This document shows positions 8,685 through 20,946 of a stretch of 64,000 nucleotides of DNA, one piece after another; position 1 is the stretch's first letter, and every line of letters starts with the position of its first letter. The notes beneath the pieces were generated by a model that was not told the DNA's origin, searched no databases, and saw only the letters and a program-made list of their open reading frames with translations. The position numbers and the translations under genes are program-made. Source of the stretch: Primulina eburnea (Eukaryota; Streptophyta; Magnoliopsida; Lamiales; Gesneriaceae); NCBI RefSeq assembly GCF_022965805.1, contig NC_133106.1:34833913-34897912 (forward strand), given 5' to 3'.

Positions 8685-10900
8685 CTAGATCTGAAAATTG
8701 AAAAAATGGAATGGGGATTTAGTTTCTGAAGATGATCTGATTTCGTTGGAGCGTGTAAAACATGGAGAGATGGAGCGAGAGTAATTTAGGTACTTCAAAA
8801 GACAGACCAAGAGACTGTGTAGTTATTCTAAGATGCCAAGCTTTAATAAATAGTAAAAGAAATTTCGATTTGGTAAGGTCAAATAAAGCGCCATAGGAAT
8901 ATTTATACTCATTAAGCAGCACTTTGAAGTGAGCCCATAGGTTGCATGCTAAAGTGCCTTGATCAGACCCTTGTAGTAACTATTTGATCAAACTATTGCT
9001 TCTGTGGCTATGGTTCAGCATTTTGATAGTATCCTCGACTTGACTTTATAGAGTGAGATTGAGATCTGTATCTACTCCCGGCTCATTCAGCAGCATCGTA
9101 GCTAGCAGACCCACTTTTGTTCAGAGTTACAATTCCAATGGATCCTCGAGGTTAAGTTTTTGGATCAAGTCTTTGATCCAACATATCTCAAGCATTATTT
9201 CAGATTCCAAAAGGGTCTCAGAGCATTTTTTTTAAAATGGATGCTCTACCAATACACGGGATAAGCCGCATCTATCTAATCGAGGACAATTATCGACAAC
9301 TTCGGAGTCTTTCCGCTCAGAGGCGGGGGACAGCTCTCTATCTATCCTCAGCTCTACAATATCAGACATCTCCATCTAATTCATTGTTCTAGAACTACAG
9401 GTTTGATCCCTCTTATCATACAAAAAATTGTGATATAACCGATAATTTCCCGGGAGAGATAATGAGAAAAATTCTAGAAAGGATTTGTAGCTTGTGAGAG
9501 ATTATGCAAACAACTAGATTAGCAGAAAATAGGCAAAATTGCCTCAACCAGCAGCCAAAACATAAATTTGGAAAGAGCTGGGGATAGTGAGTGGAAATCC
9601 AGTTATTGCCAGAGCCGCAATGAAACCAAACGACTAGGTTGACGTCTTGTCCTCAACCTTAAAGTAGTTAAAGGAATAACTAGGAGAACTGAAGAATGGA
9701 AGATTGACTGTTATTAATCACTGGAGCACATCATATACCAACTCATGGGCAAGCTCCGCACCTCCTTTTAGCTGTACTGGAGAAAATATCGCACAAAAAT
9801 TCTGAATAATCTTGATAGTGTATTCAATGGGACAATCAATGCGGGGAGGAGCTTTCACATGAAGATGCAACTGCAAATGACTCGGTAGAAATAGTGACTC
9901 CATAAAGAATGATATTTGGCGTAGTTGGTAGTGTTTAAGTCAGGTTTAATAATAGGCAAGTATGACAATAATGTCAGGTGGAGATGCCTTTTAGCAGAGT
10001 TGGACTCTTATTCTACTTCTAAGTAGGAATAGGGTGTCATGACCCCAACTCACCCAATCACAATCACTCATAACCCAAAACTAGCAAGTGACCAATATTT
10101 CTTTTTCATGAAAAAATTCCATTAAAGTTACTACAACTTTTAAATGCATAGAAGCCCTAAGACCTGGCAATATCCAGTTGCAAGAAAAGAAGTGGATTGG
10201 AAATTATTGTTCTAACCAAATATACGTCATAAATTTTCCATCGATAGTTTAATAAAGAGAAACCAAAAGAAGACTGTTCGAGATTTGTTGTAAACTCCAT
10301 AAACCTAATTTCATGAGAGATCTGACTTACCTTCAAAATACTAAAACACTCACATATCACGCTAAAAATTACTTGGGTACATTACTTAATTATTAAAGAG
10401 TTTTGCCCACAAAAATCTTGGAAGAAAAATACATACTAAGCGAAGTGGTGTAGCTGAAAACTCATAACCTCATAGAACAGTAAGAACATCGCACTTGGAA
10501 GAAAATTCATGATGACATCTGATTGCATCACTAAATAAAGGCAAATCATGAGAAAATGATAACTCGTGTTATTATCCAGCTGCAAAGCAGAGAAAACATT
10601 TCAGTGACACAGAAATTAATCTTCATCCATTAAAGATGGATACAAGTGCACAAGAAAGAATACACAAAATCTATTCTAATTCTTCATTCAAACATTAGCA
10701 AATCCTATTTCGTCATTATCTTAAAATATATCTCCAGAGAAAAAACATGGTATACTTAATTAAGAAGAATCATAGCCAAATTAAATAGACCAAGCATTAC
10801 AGCAATCTTAGTCAAAAGATTAACTTGTTACACATAAAAATATAAACATCATAACAATATAGGGCTTGCATTAAAACAAAAGAAGGAATCAACAAGTAAT
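8685..10900. other. Intergenic or decayed DNA, no recognised gene
   Basis: Contains short unassigned minus-strand ORFs (61 residues at 9718-9903 with an even amino-acid mix, and 67 residues at 10157-10360) that match nothing I know. The missing last exon of the NDUFB8-like gene would be expected here, but I could not find it. Confidence 0.5.
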
Positions 10901-10907
10901 GACTTAC

Positions 10908-11445
10908 AAATGGGATTTTAGAAGCCTTATCATTCCACACAGCTAAAAATCCAAGCGATGCGAAAAAACTCAATCCTCCACACAACCAAGCTAAAGAGCT
11001 TCATACTAATTGAACATAAAAAAATTCACGGAACATCAAACTAAAGCTCAACATTCATTTCAAATAAAAAATCTATCCAATTGAACAAAAAGCACGTCAA
11101 ATAGTTCAAAATCTGACCTTTCCAACAGTATCAGCAATGCGATCAATACATGGCTCCGGAAATGGAGTTCCATTATCCCATACAAGCTCATCGTTCACAG
11201 GAAGCTGCAACTCAGCAATGTATAGTGAATTAACCAAGGTGAGCTCACTTTCAGTAGCGTTCAATTATTATTTATTCCACGAAAAAAAATAGAATTCACA
11301 GATTTACGGGTTTGTCAGGGACTATGTGTTTGCCAACGGGGAGGCCCATACCCGATCGCTGGCGGAAAGAGGATGCGATGGAACGTGAAACGACACCGTT
11401 TGCACCCATGATCCGGGACGCAGCCTTGCTCAACCTTCCTGCCAT
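10908..11445 (-). pseudogene. NDUFB8-like complex I subunit, frameshifted and missing its last exon
   Basis: Three exons encode the start of the plant mitochondrial complex I subunit NDUFB8. Exon 1 (11445-11308, 46 codons) reads MAGRLSKAASRIMG...GLPVGKHIVPDKP. Exon 2 (11204-11118, 29 codons) reads LPVNDELVWDNGTPFPEPC...IADTVGK. Both junctions are phase 0 with GT/AG borders. Exon 3 (11005-10908) starts YEA and later reads LAWLCGGLSFFASLGFLAVW...NDKASKIPF, but holds two extra bases after GCT, giving CTT TAG. Its length is 98 where 96 is needed. The final short exon (YPFDNLRVELGGEP-type end) was not found in the next 2.5 kb. Either this is a decayed copy or an assembly error hides a working gene. 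The exon 1 and 2 assignment is strong. Confidence 0.75.
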
Positions 11446-11768
11446 TTCGATATGTGTTTTCTAGTTTTTGCTGTGAAATTTCCAGTGCTAATTGAAAGAG
11501 GGGAAAAAGAGATGTTAATGCGATGTAGCACATACACAATTGCCATGGGTTCGGGTCTAATGGATACACCCGGACCCGGACTCATTTGAAGTGGGTATGG
11601 TATAAAAACGGATATTGGGTCAGGTACAATTATTATTTATAAAAATTAATAAAAATCTTTGAACTTAATAAAAATATATTATTTTAAAAAAAATAATATT
11701 CTGAATTGAATACACTCCGAATACAAGATTTTTTTTATATAAATATATGAATTAAATATTTTAAGATA

Positions 11769-11909
11769 GGCAAAAACTTGTGTGAGACGGTTTTACGGGT
11801 CGTATTTTGGAAGACGAATATCTTATTTGGGTCATCCATGAAAAAGTATTACTTTTTATATGTCTCACTTGTTAAGATCCGTGAGACGGTCTAATATGAA
11901 ACCCACTTT
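11769..11909 (+). mobile_element. Family A MITE, internally deleted copy
   Basis: Starts GGCAAAAACTTGTGTGAGAC and contains TTGGGTCATCCATGAAAAAG. The middle is shortened, and the right end is the degenerate GAGACGGTCTAATATGAAAC. It directly abuts the inverted LINE segment. Confidence 0.85.
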
Positions 11910-12797
11910 TTAGAGTATATGTTGTCTCACTAATGTCTCATTCCATGATCCTGAGCTTGTAATGAAATTCCCCACCTTTGCATTAACATCCAGCAGATCA
12001 TTCCCTTGGCAATGAAAAGATGGAAGGGTCGGGATCCAAGGATCTTGTTTTGCTAAAATGCTTTGGCCGTTACCTACCCGCCAACAAAGTCCCATTCGAA
12101 TGAGCTCTCGGCTCCACAAAAGTGAGCGCCAAACATAAGATGGATTGTTCCCCAACCCAGTCATCATGACATCTGTGTCTTTAAAATACCCTGCCTTTAG
12201 AAATCTTGCCAATAAAGAATGAGGCCTCTGAATAATCCGCCAGATTGTTTAGCGACCAATGCTTTATTAAAAGCGGAGAGTCGACGAAATCCCAAACCAC
12301 CCATGCTCTTCGGTTTACACAAGCTGTCCCATTTTAACCAGTGCATTCCTCTCATATCAGTATTGCCCCGCCACCAAAATTTTGCACATAATTGTTCCAA
12401 CTCCTTGCAAAGATTATCTGGGATTCTAAAGCAAGACATAGTATAAGAAGGAATTGCTTGTAATACAGACTTGATAAGAATTTCTCTCCCTCCCATAGAA
12501 AAGAACTTTGTTGACCAGCTTTTGATTCTATTTTCCATTCTCTCTCGTAGAAATCCAAATTGTAATCTTTTGTTGCGTAACGAGAATGTTGGCAGCCCCA
12601 AATAAATATCATGTCCCTTGACCACAGAGACCGACAGAACATCTGCAATCTCTTGCGATTGTTGAGCCGATGTACTCGGGCTGAACGTAATGGAAGATTT
12701 GTCAAAATTAACCATTTGTCCCGACGCTTTCTCATAAATCTGAATACATCGACGAACATTTACACTATCCTCCTTGGTGGCCCTGAAAAATATTAAA
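11910..12797 (-). pseudogene. LINE (L1-type) reverse transcriptase 3' part, inverted segment
   Basis: The minus frame at 12715-12197 reads [42 protein letters not shown] and [18 protein letters not shown], typical of the thumb and connection region behind the reverse transcriptase of plant L1 elements. A second frame (12212-11910) continues with SYVWRSLLWSRELI, LCWRVGNGQSI and WNETLVRQHIL. The shift between frames and the missing fingers/palm make it inactive. In an intact element this part directly precedes the zinc-finger and RNase H part, which here lies beside it in the opposite orientation. Confidence 0.88.
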
Positions 12798-12810
12798 CAG
12801 AAAGGGTAGT

Positions 12811-13902
12811 GTGGATACCAGATTTTGGGTTGGCAACAAAAGTGGTAAATACACCGTTAAAGATGGTTATCATAGGGAAAGAAGCAGCTTGGCTCCTCAT
12901 CCTTTTCAATCATCACAGCCAAATCAATCTTGGTGGAATTTTCTTTGGAAGCTGCGTATCCTGCCCAAAATCCGCATTTTTCTGTGGCGTGCCTCTCATG
13001 ATTTACTGCCTACACCGGTCAATCTAACATTGCATCACATCCCCACAGAAGGTACTTGTCTTCTTTGTAATTATTTTCATGCTTCTACGAGTCACTGCTT
13101 GTTATTTTGCCCGATTGTTCGGTTTGTGTGGAAGAACACCCAATTTTGGCAGTGTTTAAAATTGCATCGTGAAGCCCCATTTCTAGATTGTGCCTTATTT
13201 CTTTTGGCTACCTTCAAGCAAGAGGATTTTGAATATTTTGCTACTCTCTGTTGGACAATCTGGCATGAAATTTGCAAGATCAACCATGAAATTGACAGGA
13301 AGAAATTTACGATAAATGTGGACTGGGCTTATGCTATGATGGAAAATTTTCGAAAATACAGTTTGGTTGTTTCTTCTGGGAATAAAGATGCTCAAATTTT
13401 TTTGGAAGATAAGTGGGTACCACCACTACCAAACTATTTTAGATTGGATGTTGATGCAGGCTTTGATATTAGAAACAACAAATTTAGTGTGGGGGCGGTG
13501 GTGCGTAATACATTGGGACAGGTTTGTGGTGTGCATGCTAGCCCTATCAGATATCCAGGTTCAGTTGCTTGTGCGGAGTTGTTAGCAATCAGAAATGGGA
13601 TGGACTTATGTCTCCGGATTGGGCTAACAAATGTTTGTATATTTTCTGATTCATTGGAAGCTGTTAGGATGGTCCTTTCACACGTAGAAGATCTTGGATC
13701 TGCTGGGGTTCTTATTTTGGAAATCCAATCAATGTTAGAGCTTCCAAACTTTCATTCCATCAAACATGTGCGACGAAAGGCTGTCGAAGTCGCTCACATT
13801 TTAGCTCGCAAAGCTTTATCTTGTAATAGATCCATTAATTGTGTTAATGACGACCTATCTTTGTGGTTGGTAAACATTGTATCTCGGGATTTTCCGAATT
13901 AA
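12811..13902 (+). pseudogene. LINE zf-RVT plus RNase H (RVT_3) C-terminal part
   Basis: A 363-residue open frame. Residues about 10-20 ([12 protein letters not shown]) and 40-110 (WNFLWKLRILPKIRIFLWRA, then the Cys/His-rich CLLCNYFHASTSHCLLFC) are the zf-RVT region of plant L1 elements. From about residue 208 (YFRLDVDAGFD, AELLAIRNG, IFSDSLEAV, VAHILARKAL) it is an RNase H fold with the acidic residues in place. An A-rich tail follows at 13921-13932. The frame is open, but the element has lost its 5' part, so it is only a piece of a retrotransposon. Its start Met is incidental. Confidence 0.9.
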
Positions 13903-14433
13903 TGTTATTATAGTTCATTTAAAAAAAAAAAATGTAAAAAATATGCTTTTCGAGATTCTAAACCTTATCATAAAAATTCATGGTATCAGGTAGTGCTTCG
14001 TACGGTATTGGACTTTGGTTCGAATTTATGTTCTATATTCTTTTTTAAAATAATTGGAACTGAAAAGTTCAGAAAATGATCATTATTATAATTTCAAATT
14101 TTCAAACTATTCATATATATGTTCTGAAAGAACTGTGGCCAAACGCCCAAATCTATGATCGATCATGCAAATTTTTTTAAAAATCAATTTGAGTCTAGTT
14201 TGAATTTCAAAATGAACTACTTAATATCGGGATCGACTCAAAGTAGTGTTAAATTCGGACTCATTTCTCTATTTTGAAGCTTAATATCGAGCAGATTATC
14301 AACTTAAAAACTGAAAATTGAATCAGTAAGAACGTGTCATACATAAACTCTTGATAACATAACATAGAAGCTTGAAAATTAGTACAAACAGTGCATAAAA
14401 TGATCACAAAATCACACCACAAAAAAAAAAGCA

Positions 14434-16154
14434 TCATATTCCCAATTGACTTTGTACTTCCAGAATGGTCTTGGCGGAGTTCCTCAGCTGCTCAGCTTCT
14501 TCATCAGTAAGATGCACATTGGCTACGCCCAACACTCCGCTCCTACCTAACTGAGCAGGCAAGCTTAGAAAAACATCGCCACCGTCGATATTGTAGAAGT
14601 CCTTTGCAAGAACGGAGACTGGATGGATCCTTCTTTGATCCCTTAGTATCGTTCGGGCCAAGCTAGAGACAGAGTACCCAATCGCCCACGACGTGTAGCC
14701 TTTCAAGCTTATGACTTCATATGCACTTTGGACAACTTCTTTGTGGATGTTTTCTAAGGTGTGTTTCTCATAGGCAATCTGTTGCCTCTCTAAGAAGCTT
14801 AGTATTGGGACTCCTCCAACACTTATGCTTGACCATAGAGCCACTGAACTGTCACCATGTTCCCCAACAATGTAGGCCTAGAATGGCAAAGGTATGAATA
14901 ATTAATACATAGGCAGCATACTTATATCCAGGTAGCACAATTACTAGCACTGGCTTGTCACATTTGTATGAATTCTTCATGCGTTACTTGGGTGATTGAA
15001 AAACTTCATTTCCTTTAATATTAGTTTAGGAGCCCAGATCACTTGCCCATCCACGACCCAACCAAGCACTATTCCTTTCTCGCATTCTTTTATGACAAAG
15101 AAAAAATGGTATATTATCGATTTAGAAAATCCTTACCCTCTCTGTATTGGTCTTTGGCAACAACTCGCATTTTGACAAAAGGAAAAAATGGTAATCGCTC
15201 GAATGTAGTAGGTAGATCTCATGTCATGGCTTATATGCTCGTTGTGAAAATCTTGGGAAGCGACACCATTTGACTTTTATTAAAAATAGTGTTGGCAGTA
15301 TTCCTTACAATATGGTTCTATGTTTTTTTCTACTGGATTTGCAGATTATTTTTGCGCAAGAAATGATAACCCGTTTCTGAAAATGGACTTGGGGCCGATA
15401 ATCAGCTTGATATGATAAATTGATAACTCAAAATAATATGAAATGGATAAGCTTTTGCAGCCAGTAATACGCCATGTCTTGTGGAGTAAACTTTTCAAAA
15501 GTGAAAATAATTAAATAATAATAACAATGAATAAAATAATCTCACCTGCACATCCTGTGCATTAACATCAAGGTGATCGGCGATCAAGAACCGGAACCTG
15601 GACGAGTCCAAGTTGGTACCGGATCCGATAACCCGATTAGGTGGGAATCCGGACAACCTCCAGGCTACATAAGTCAGCACATCAACCGGGTTCGAAACCA
15701 CCAATATTATACAATCCGGAGAGTACTTAGCCAACGGTGGCACAATGTGCCTAAACAGAGACACATTTCTCTGCAGCAGGTTCAGCCTGCTTTCTCCCGG
15801 GTTCTGCCGTGCACCGGCGGTGACGATGCAGAGGTCGGAGTTCGCAGTGACAGAGTAGTCGAGGGAGGCACGTATCTTCGTACGTGGGAGGAAAGCGGCG
15901 GCGTGTTGGAGGTCGAGCATCTCGCCGCGCAGCTTGTCTTCTTTGGCGTCGACGAGGGCGAGCTCATCGGCAAGATCTTGGGTGAGGATCGTCTGGGCGA
16001 TGGCCATTCCCACGTTCCCGACGCCAACTACGGTGATCTTGATGTGGCGCTTGGTGGGGGACGGCGGAGCTCCACCAGTAATGGAGCTGAAAAAGGCTTG
16101 GGTTAAGTCCAGGCCGCCAGGGCCCAAGGAAGACGTGGATATACTCTTCTGCAT
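14434..16154 (-). CDS. LDH: L-lactate dehydrogenase
   Basis: Cytosolic NAD-dependent enzyme reducing pyruvate to L-lactate (EC 1.1.1.27), used in plants mainly under oxygen shortage. Two exons: 16154-15546 (203 codons) and 14877-14434 (147 codons plus stop). The donor CAG|GTGAGA and acceptor TTCTAG|GCC join in phase 0, giving 350 residues, the usual plant length. Visible motifs are the Rossmann GVGNVG (44-49), [10 protein letters not shown] (114-123) with Gln117 where malate dehydrogenase has Arg, NLDSSRFR (181-188) with Asp183 and Arg186, and GEHGD with catalytic His210. These correspond to Q102, D168, R171 and H195 of animal LDH. No disabling change is seen. The start Met is the first in the frame and lies about 92 bp downstream of a TATA box. 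Confidence 0.97.
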
Positions 16155-16245
16155 GATGTGTAAATGGAATCGTGTATGTATGTGTAAGTTTTTGTGTGTA
16201 TCAATGAACGTCGATGGTGGAGAAAATGGTGACTAGACTCGCCAC

Positions 16246-16253
16246 TTATATAA
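16246..16253 (-). promoter_or_regulatory. Probable TATA box of the LDH gene
   Basis: TTATATAA (palindromic), about 92 bp upstream of the LDH start codon, in the only clear TATA context of that region. Confidence 0.55.
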
Positions 16254-16656
16254 GGATCGGACGAGGCGGAAACAAACGCGCCGCCTCCCTGATTTTTCAA
16301 CGTAGCAAGACTTTTCTACGATGGTATTATGGTGATACTGTTACCGGAGGAAGGAACCAAGTAAAAAAATTATTAGCGTCCTTTTTGGGCCCATGTGTAC
16401 TAATCGCCGACAGCTTATAAGATATTTCGTGGAACAAAAAGTAATTTCAAACATTTAAAAATTTTAATTTAAATTTTTGAAAAATATATTTTCTAAGAGT
16501 TTCCCCCTTATGTTTTCGAAAATGGTCGCATGATATATGAGATATTCTTGGGATATCAAAAACAAAATCAAATATGTATCTCAAACAGTCTCACAAGTTT
16601 AAAAATGCACAACCAAATTAATTATCACTTATAGACATGTATTGTATTAGACTCAT

Positions 16657-16840
16657 GAGTGAATATCATGTGAAATCGTCTCACGGTTCACAATATATGA
16701 GACGGATTAATCTTATCGATATTCATAATGAAAAGTAATAATTTTAGCATAAAAAATAATATTTTTTCATGAATAACCCAAATAAGATATCCGTCTCACA
16801 AAATACGACTCGTAAAACCGTCTCACACAAATTTTTGTCT
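16657..16840 (-). mobile_element. Family A MITE copy
   Basis: Full-length copy in minus orientation, running from a degenerate AAATCGTCTCAC end through TTTTTTCATGAATAACCCAA to CCGTCTCACACAAATTTTTG. It lies about 0.4 kb upstream of the LDH TATA box. Confidence 0.9.
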
Positions 16841-19749
16841 AGATTAATATCCACGAAAACTATCGGTGACTAATCGTTTTCTCTTTGTGTCAACCAAGGA
16901 CTTGTATGCTGTTCGAGAAGGTAAGTGGTGTGCAGTCCAAGTCTCGGCATATAATTTCCCTTCTTCCACATAGTTTCCACTTTCCTATTTGTACTATCAA
17001 TTGTATAATTTTGAATATATTCCACCATTTCTATAAAGTAATTTTTAATAAAACCAAAGATGTGAAAAGCATCGTAGAAATTTACTTGCAAGAATTTTTT
17101 CACTCTACCGACCTTCTAAAACTTGGTGCTGTAAACGTATTTGAACACATAATTTTTTAAAATTGATGCTATCTTTGGTCAATTATATTTTTTTTAAAAA
17201 AAATTAATTCCTCGAATGTATTTCAACCCCTAGAGTATATATAAAGAACTTGGAATGCCAATAGTCGGTATTAATCAGTATAAAATGAGTGTAGTTTTGA
17301 TTATTTTTACTAACTTTTTTAAATAATAGATTTTTGTTGATTTGATATATTTTTATTTACTTTTACAGAATCTCAACAAATAGATTTACGTGAAATCATA
17401 TAGATTTTTTGCAAGATTTTTGTAAGTTTTTATATAGAACTCTATGATTTTATATCTAATTATAACATAATATTTTTATTAATTTATTTGAACTAATAAT
17501 TAATTGAAAAATTCAATTATTTAAAGGTAGCTAATTGAGGAAGAGATGCATGCATACTAGGAGGTCCCCTGTTTCTTTTCTTCTAGATGTGACATTGGAA
17601 CATGTGTGTGGTTTCATGTTGCTATGATCCAGTTACGAATTCAGTCACGCCATTCATTATGACAGCTGTTTTTCACAACTTTCCCAAATTATCAATCTAT
17701 CAACTTTAAGACTAGAACTTGGGCATCAAAATCTTGCACGGAGTTTAGAATCAAGTTTAATAATTACCAGTTCTTTTCTGGCACAAGTTGAAATTCTGTT
17801 CTAGTATTTCTACTTGCTGAGATAGCATTTGTTTGGAGAATCTAGATGTTTGGTGCCTCAATTCATCTCTAAAAGGTTTACGTCCTAATAGTTTGAGTGG
17901 CTGTCACTCTGAAGCCATTAAAATTACAGATTTATCATGCTAATGCAAATTAACTAGGTGATCGTTGAGACAAGTTTTGACTTTTAACCAAACAATGTAA
18001 ATGAGTACTAAAAATAGTTCCAAGAAAGTAATGTTGTTTGCGGGTTTTGAAATATAAAAGAATCAGTAACCAAAGCATGTATTGACCCACGGTCCCATTA
18101 GTTTATTCCCTCTTGTGAGTCCAGCCACCTGTTTCAGCTTTGGTTGTGAATCAATATGTCAGATAATCGTGATTCTCAGAGTATTTGCTAGAATGGCAAT
18201 TGACATGGATTATGTGTCATTCAGCTGACTGATTTTGGATTATGTCCAGCCGACTTCTGGTCACGAGGCGGAGATATGGATCTTAAATTTGGATTTTAAG
18301 AACTTTGGAATACATGGATTTTGTAAGTCCATTCTTTATTAACTTAACCAGTAATTGATACTCCCAACTGATACCGAGTGCATGGAGTCGTCATGCCAAA
18401 CTTGTTCAGAATACAAGGATTCTTATGTTTTGATTTCCAGATTTGTTGCGCTAGATTTCATTTGTGCTATATTAGTTCCGTTTCATCCAAATACTATGGG
18501 ATAATACCCAGTTTGAGTATTGTTGGGATAGAGCTGAGCAAAACAATTTGTTTCTGGGAATAACTGCTTTCTCCTCAATTTTCTTGTCTAGTAAATAAAT
18601 TTACTTGACCTTTTCTTTTTCAGATTGGAATACATAATTTCTCGAATGATTAACTCATTTTCGTAAAGTCTGATCAGGATTGATAGATGTGGATGCATCC
18701 ACAAATGGACAAAAAAATATAGGGCTTGTAAGATGAATTTCAATTCTTATATATTTGTTTTTGTTGTCACGTACATGATGGACTTGTAAATAAATTTTGA
18801 ATTCATAAAGCTAAAATCCAACACCCCAAACACATCCTAAATGTTCTTGAAACATTGATAGTGCTTAGTTTCTTTTACTTATTTGCATACCTGACTTGGT
18901 CCTTGTACTCCGCTCAAACTTTGCTTGTGATCTCGTGTAATTCGTTATTGGTTTGTCTCGTGTAATTCGTAGACCATAACGAACTTTGAATCGCTGCATT
19001 GCTGTCTATTTTCTGATAAGTAATCTTGAATATGTTGGCTAGGTTGATGAAGACTCGAGTTTGGGTTGGTTTTTATATGTTACACTGGGTGAATAGATAG
19101 TTATAATGATAATTAATCTATGTTCAAAAAACCCTCGTTTGCTGCCCAATTATAAGAATCAATATATAGGAAAATAAACAATAAAAAACGAAGAGAAGCA
19201 AAATATAAAAGTAATCGGTGAAATGTCCAACCTGATAAATTCAAGCAATTGGACCTGAAGTAGGGACATCCATCTACTAAAAGTGCAGAAACTGAAAATG
19301 AAAGTGTCTTGTGAAATTATACACCATTTATGCCTATGGCCAAACAAACATTAGAAAACCAATTCGTTTCTATAATTCTTTATTCTCAATACATGTAGAG
19401 GGGACCATCGTCACTCAATTCATAACATTCTCACCTGCAGCAACTTGTCATATGCATTTAATTGAAGCAATTGAAACAACCCGAGAACTGAATTGTGGAG
19501 TTGGAGAATATCATCTGAAGGGTTATAATTCTTTCTTTTTCTTTTGTACAACAAGTCTCTAGTGTTACAATTCTTGAAAAAAAAATGTAATATACATGCA
19601 TAATGATTCAAAAAGGGGAGGGAGCCAACTTTACCCCTCCACGCTCCAAGTAAATGGAAATTAAAGGGAAAAAAATTTGTTGATTCACAGCAGAGAAAAT
19701 TCGATTTGGCGTGATGAACATGTACTTCGGAAGAAGTGTTGGATAGTGT
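16841..19749. other. Intergenic DNA with no supported gene
   Basis: Only short ORFs without recognisable domains. A 14-bp direct repeat, CTCGTGTAATTCGT, occurs twice near 18930-18970. Nothing else supportable. Confidence 0.6.
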
Positions 19750-20853
19750 TTAAGGTTCCCAGTTATGAATAGGTGGTTTGCGATGGGGTTGTTCGTAGTC
19801 TATGACTACTACGTTCACCGCTATTGATCTGTTGTCCTTAGAATTCACAGTTTCCTCACCGTTGGATGGTGGTGATTCTGGTGTGGACCGTTCAAATCTC
19901 TTCCATGCCTGCACATGTATTATATGGTGGTTCAGATTTATAACATTCAATATTATTGTTCCTTGAATTAATCCATTATATTGTGCATGCATGATATAGA
20001 CTGAAAGGAAATTCTATATATGAAACTGTTGATTGTATGTCTTTCTATCACCTCTGAATTGTCTAAACTCTTCAAATCAATTATGTAACATGAATTTTGA
20101 GGGAAATATGGGACAACGGTTTCAAAGAAATACCTTTTTTTCAGCAGCCTCTTGCAAAATCTTCCTTGAACATAAAATTTTAACCGAGGGACTACCTGTA
20201 GGTTGACAGTAATCAGTAAGAGAGACTTGCGAATCTGAAACCCAATATATTGATACACTAAGGAAAAGAATAATCATAATAGATTGCAATATAGTAATTA
20301 TTATTGGGCATGACCTCAAGATAAGAAAAGGTGACTATTGTTATATATTATGCTTGAACATGTGATACTGATATTAAAAGGTTACACTTTTATTCTGTCA
20401 AATACACTGCAAATTGGGCAGTCAATACTGTATTAGGTTGAGGAAGATGAATAACTAGTATAAATCACCGCGCGTATTCTATGTGAAAGCCAGGAAGAAT
20501 CAAAGACAATCTATGAAACAAAATCTTTTCTACAAACCTGTCGTGCCTTCTGTTTCTTTAACTGCAGAAGTTCTCTGATTTTCAAACTGGATAGCTGTTG
20601 TTCCATCAGAGATCTTCCCACCATATTCAGCGATGACGTTTCCTCGTGACACAAATGTCTCAGGTTCTATTCTGTTTAAACCCTGAACCAAATTATGTGG
20701 TTAGTCTTATAACTCTTTACAATACTTCAATATACAAAACTTAAAATCATTTCTCGATACCTGAACTTGTGCAACATCCAAAACCATAAGTGGCCTAGCA
20801 GCGCATGCATGCAAACAAAGATATATAACTAGATAAAGTACTAGTGGAGGCAT
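19750..20853 (-). CDS. Root meristem growth factor / GOLVEN / CLEL peptide precursor
   Basis: Secreted precursor of a tyrosine-sulfated peptide hormone of the RGF/GLV/CLEL family (root meristem maintenance, gravitropism). Assembled from four exons: 20853-20761, 20682-20538, 20234-20134 and 19908-19750. All borders are GT/AG; phases 0, 1 and 0 close exactly, giving 165 residues. It starts with a hydrophobic signal-peptide-like segment (MPPLVLYLVIYLCLHACAA). The middle is variable, with a basic stretch (SRKILQEAAEKKAWKRFER). The C-terminus holds DYEQPHRKPPIHN (150-162), matching the family pattern DY..P...PP.HN with the Asp-Tyr needed for sulfation. Three further residues, WEP, follow the motif. 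Identification rests on the signal peptide plus the terminal motif. The receptor class known for this family is RGFR/RGI kinases. Confidence 0.85.
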
Positions 20854-20946
20854 GATTTAGAGGTATATGAAAAAAGTAAACAGTGCGATCAGAGCGAAAG
20901 ACCAAGAATAACAACGAGTTTAGAATATGATACGAGTCATATGACC

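Larger units (their letters stand above)
11910..13940 (+). mobile_element. 5'-truncated L1-type LINE insertion with 5' inversion
   Basis: The 3' portion (12811-13935) is in plus orientation with an A-rich tail, and the 5' portion (11910-12797) is inverted. The two portions are consecutive in an intact L1, apart from roughly 20 residues lost between WNETLVRQHIL and the [12 protein letters not shown] block. This is the layout left by twin priming. I could not read a clean target-site duplication: the left flank is the end of a MITE, the right flank is AT-rich. Confidence 0.8.

Noticed and set aside
9718..9903. 61-codon minus-strand ORF with an even amino-acid mix
   Set aside because: Looked exon-like (CPIEYTIKII, GGAELAHELV) but I could not assign a family or find neighbouring exons; too weak to call.
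13981..14040. Possible tRNA or retrotransposon primer site (TGGTATCAGG, GGTTCGAATTT)
   Set aside because: No cloverleaf can be formed and there are no long terminal repeats nearby; chance B-box-like motif.
15573..16106. Long plus-strand ORF of 177 codons antisense to LDH exon 1
   Set aside because: It is a composition shadow of the LDH exon; the minus strand has the conserved enzyme motifs and proper splice sites.
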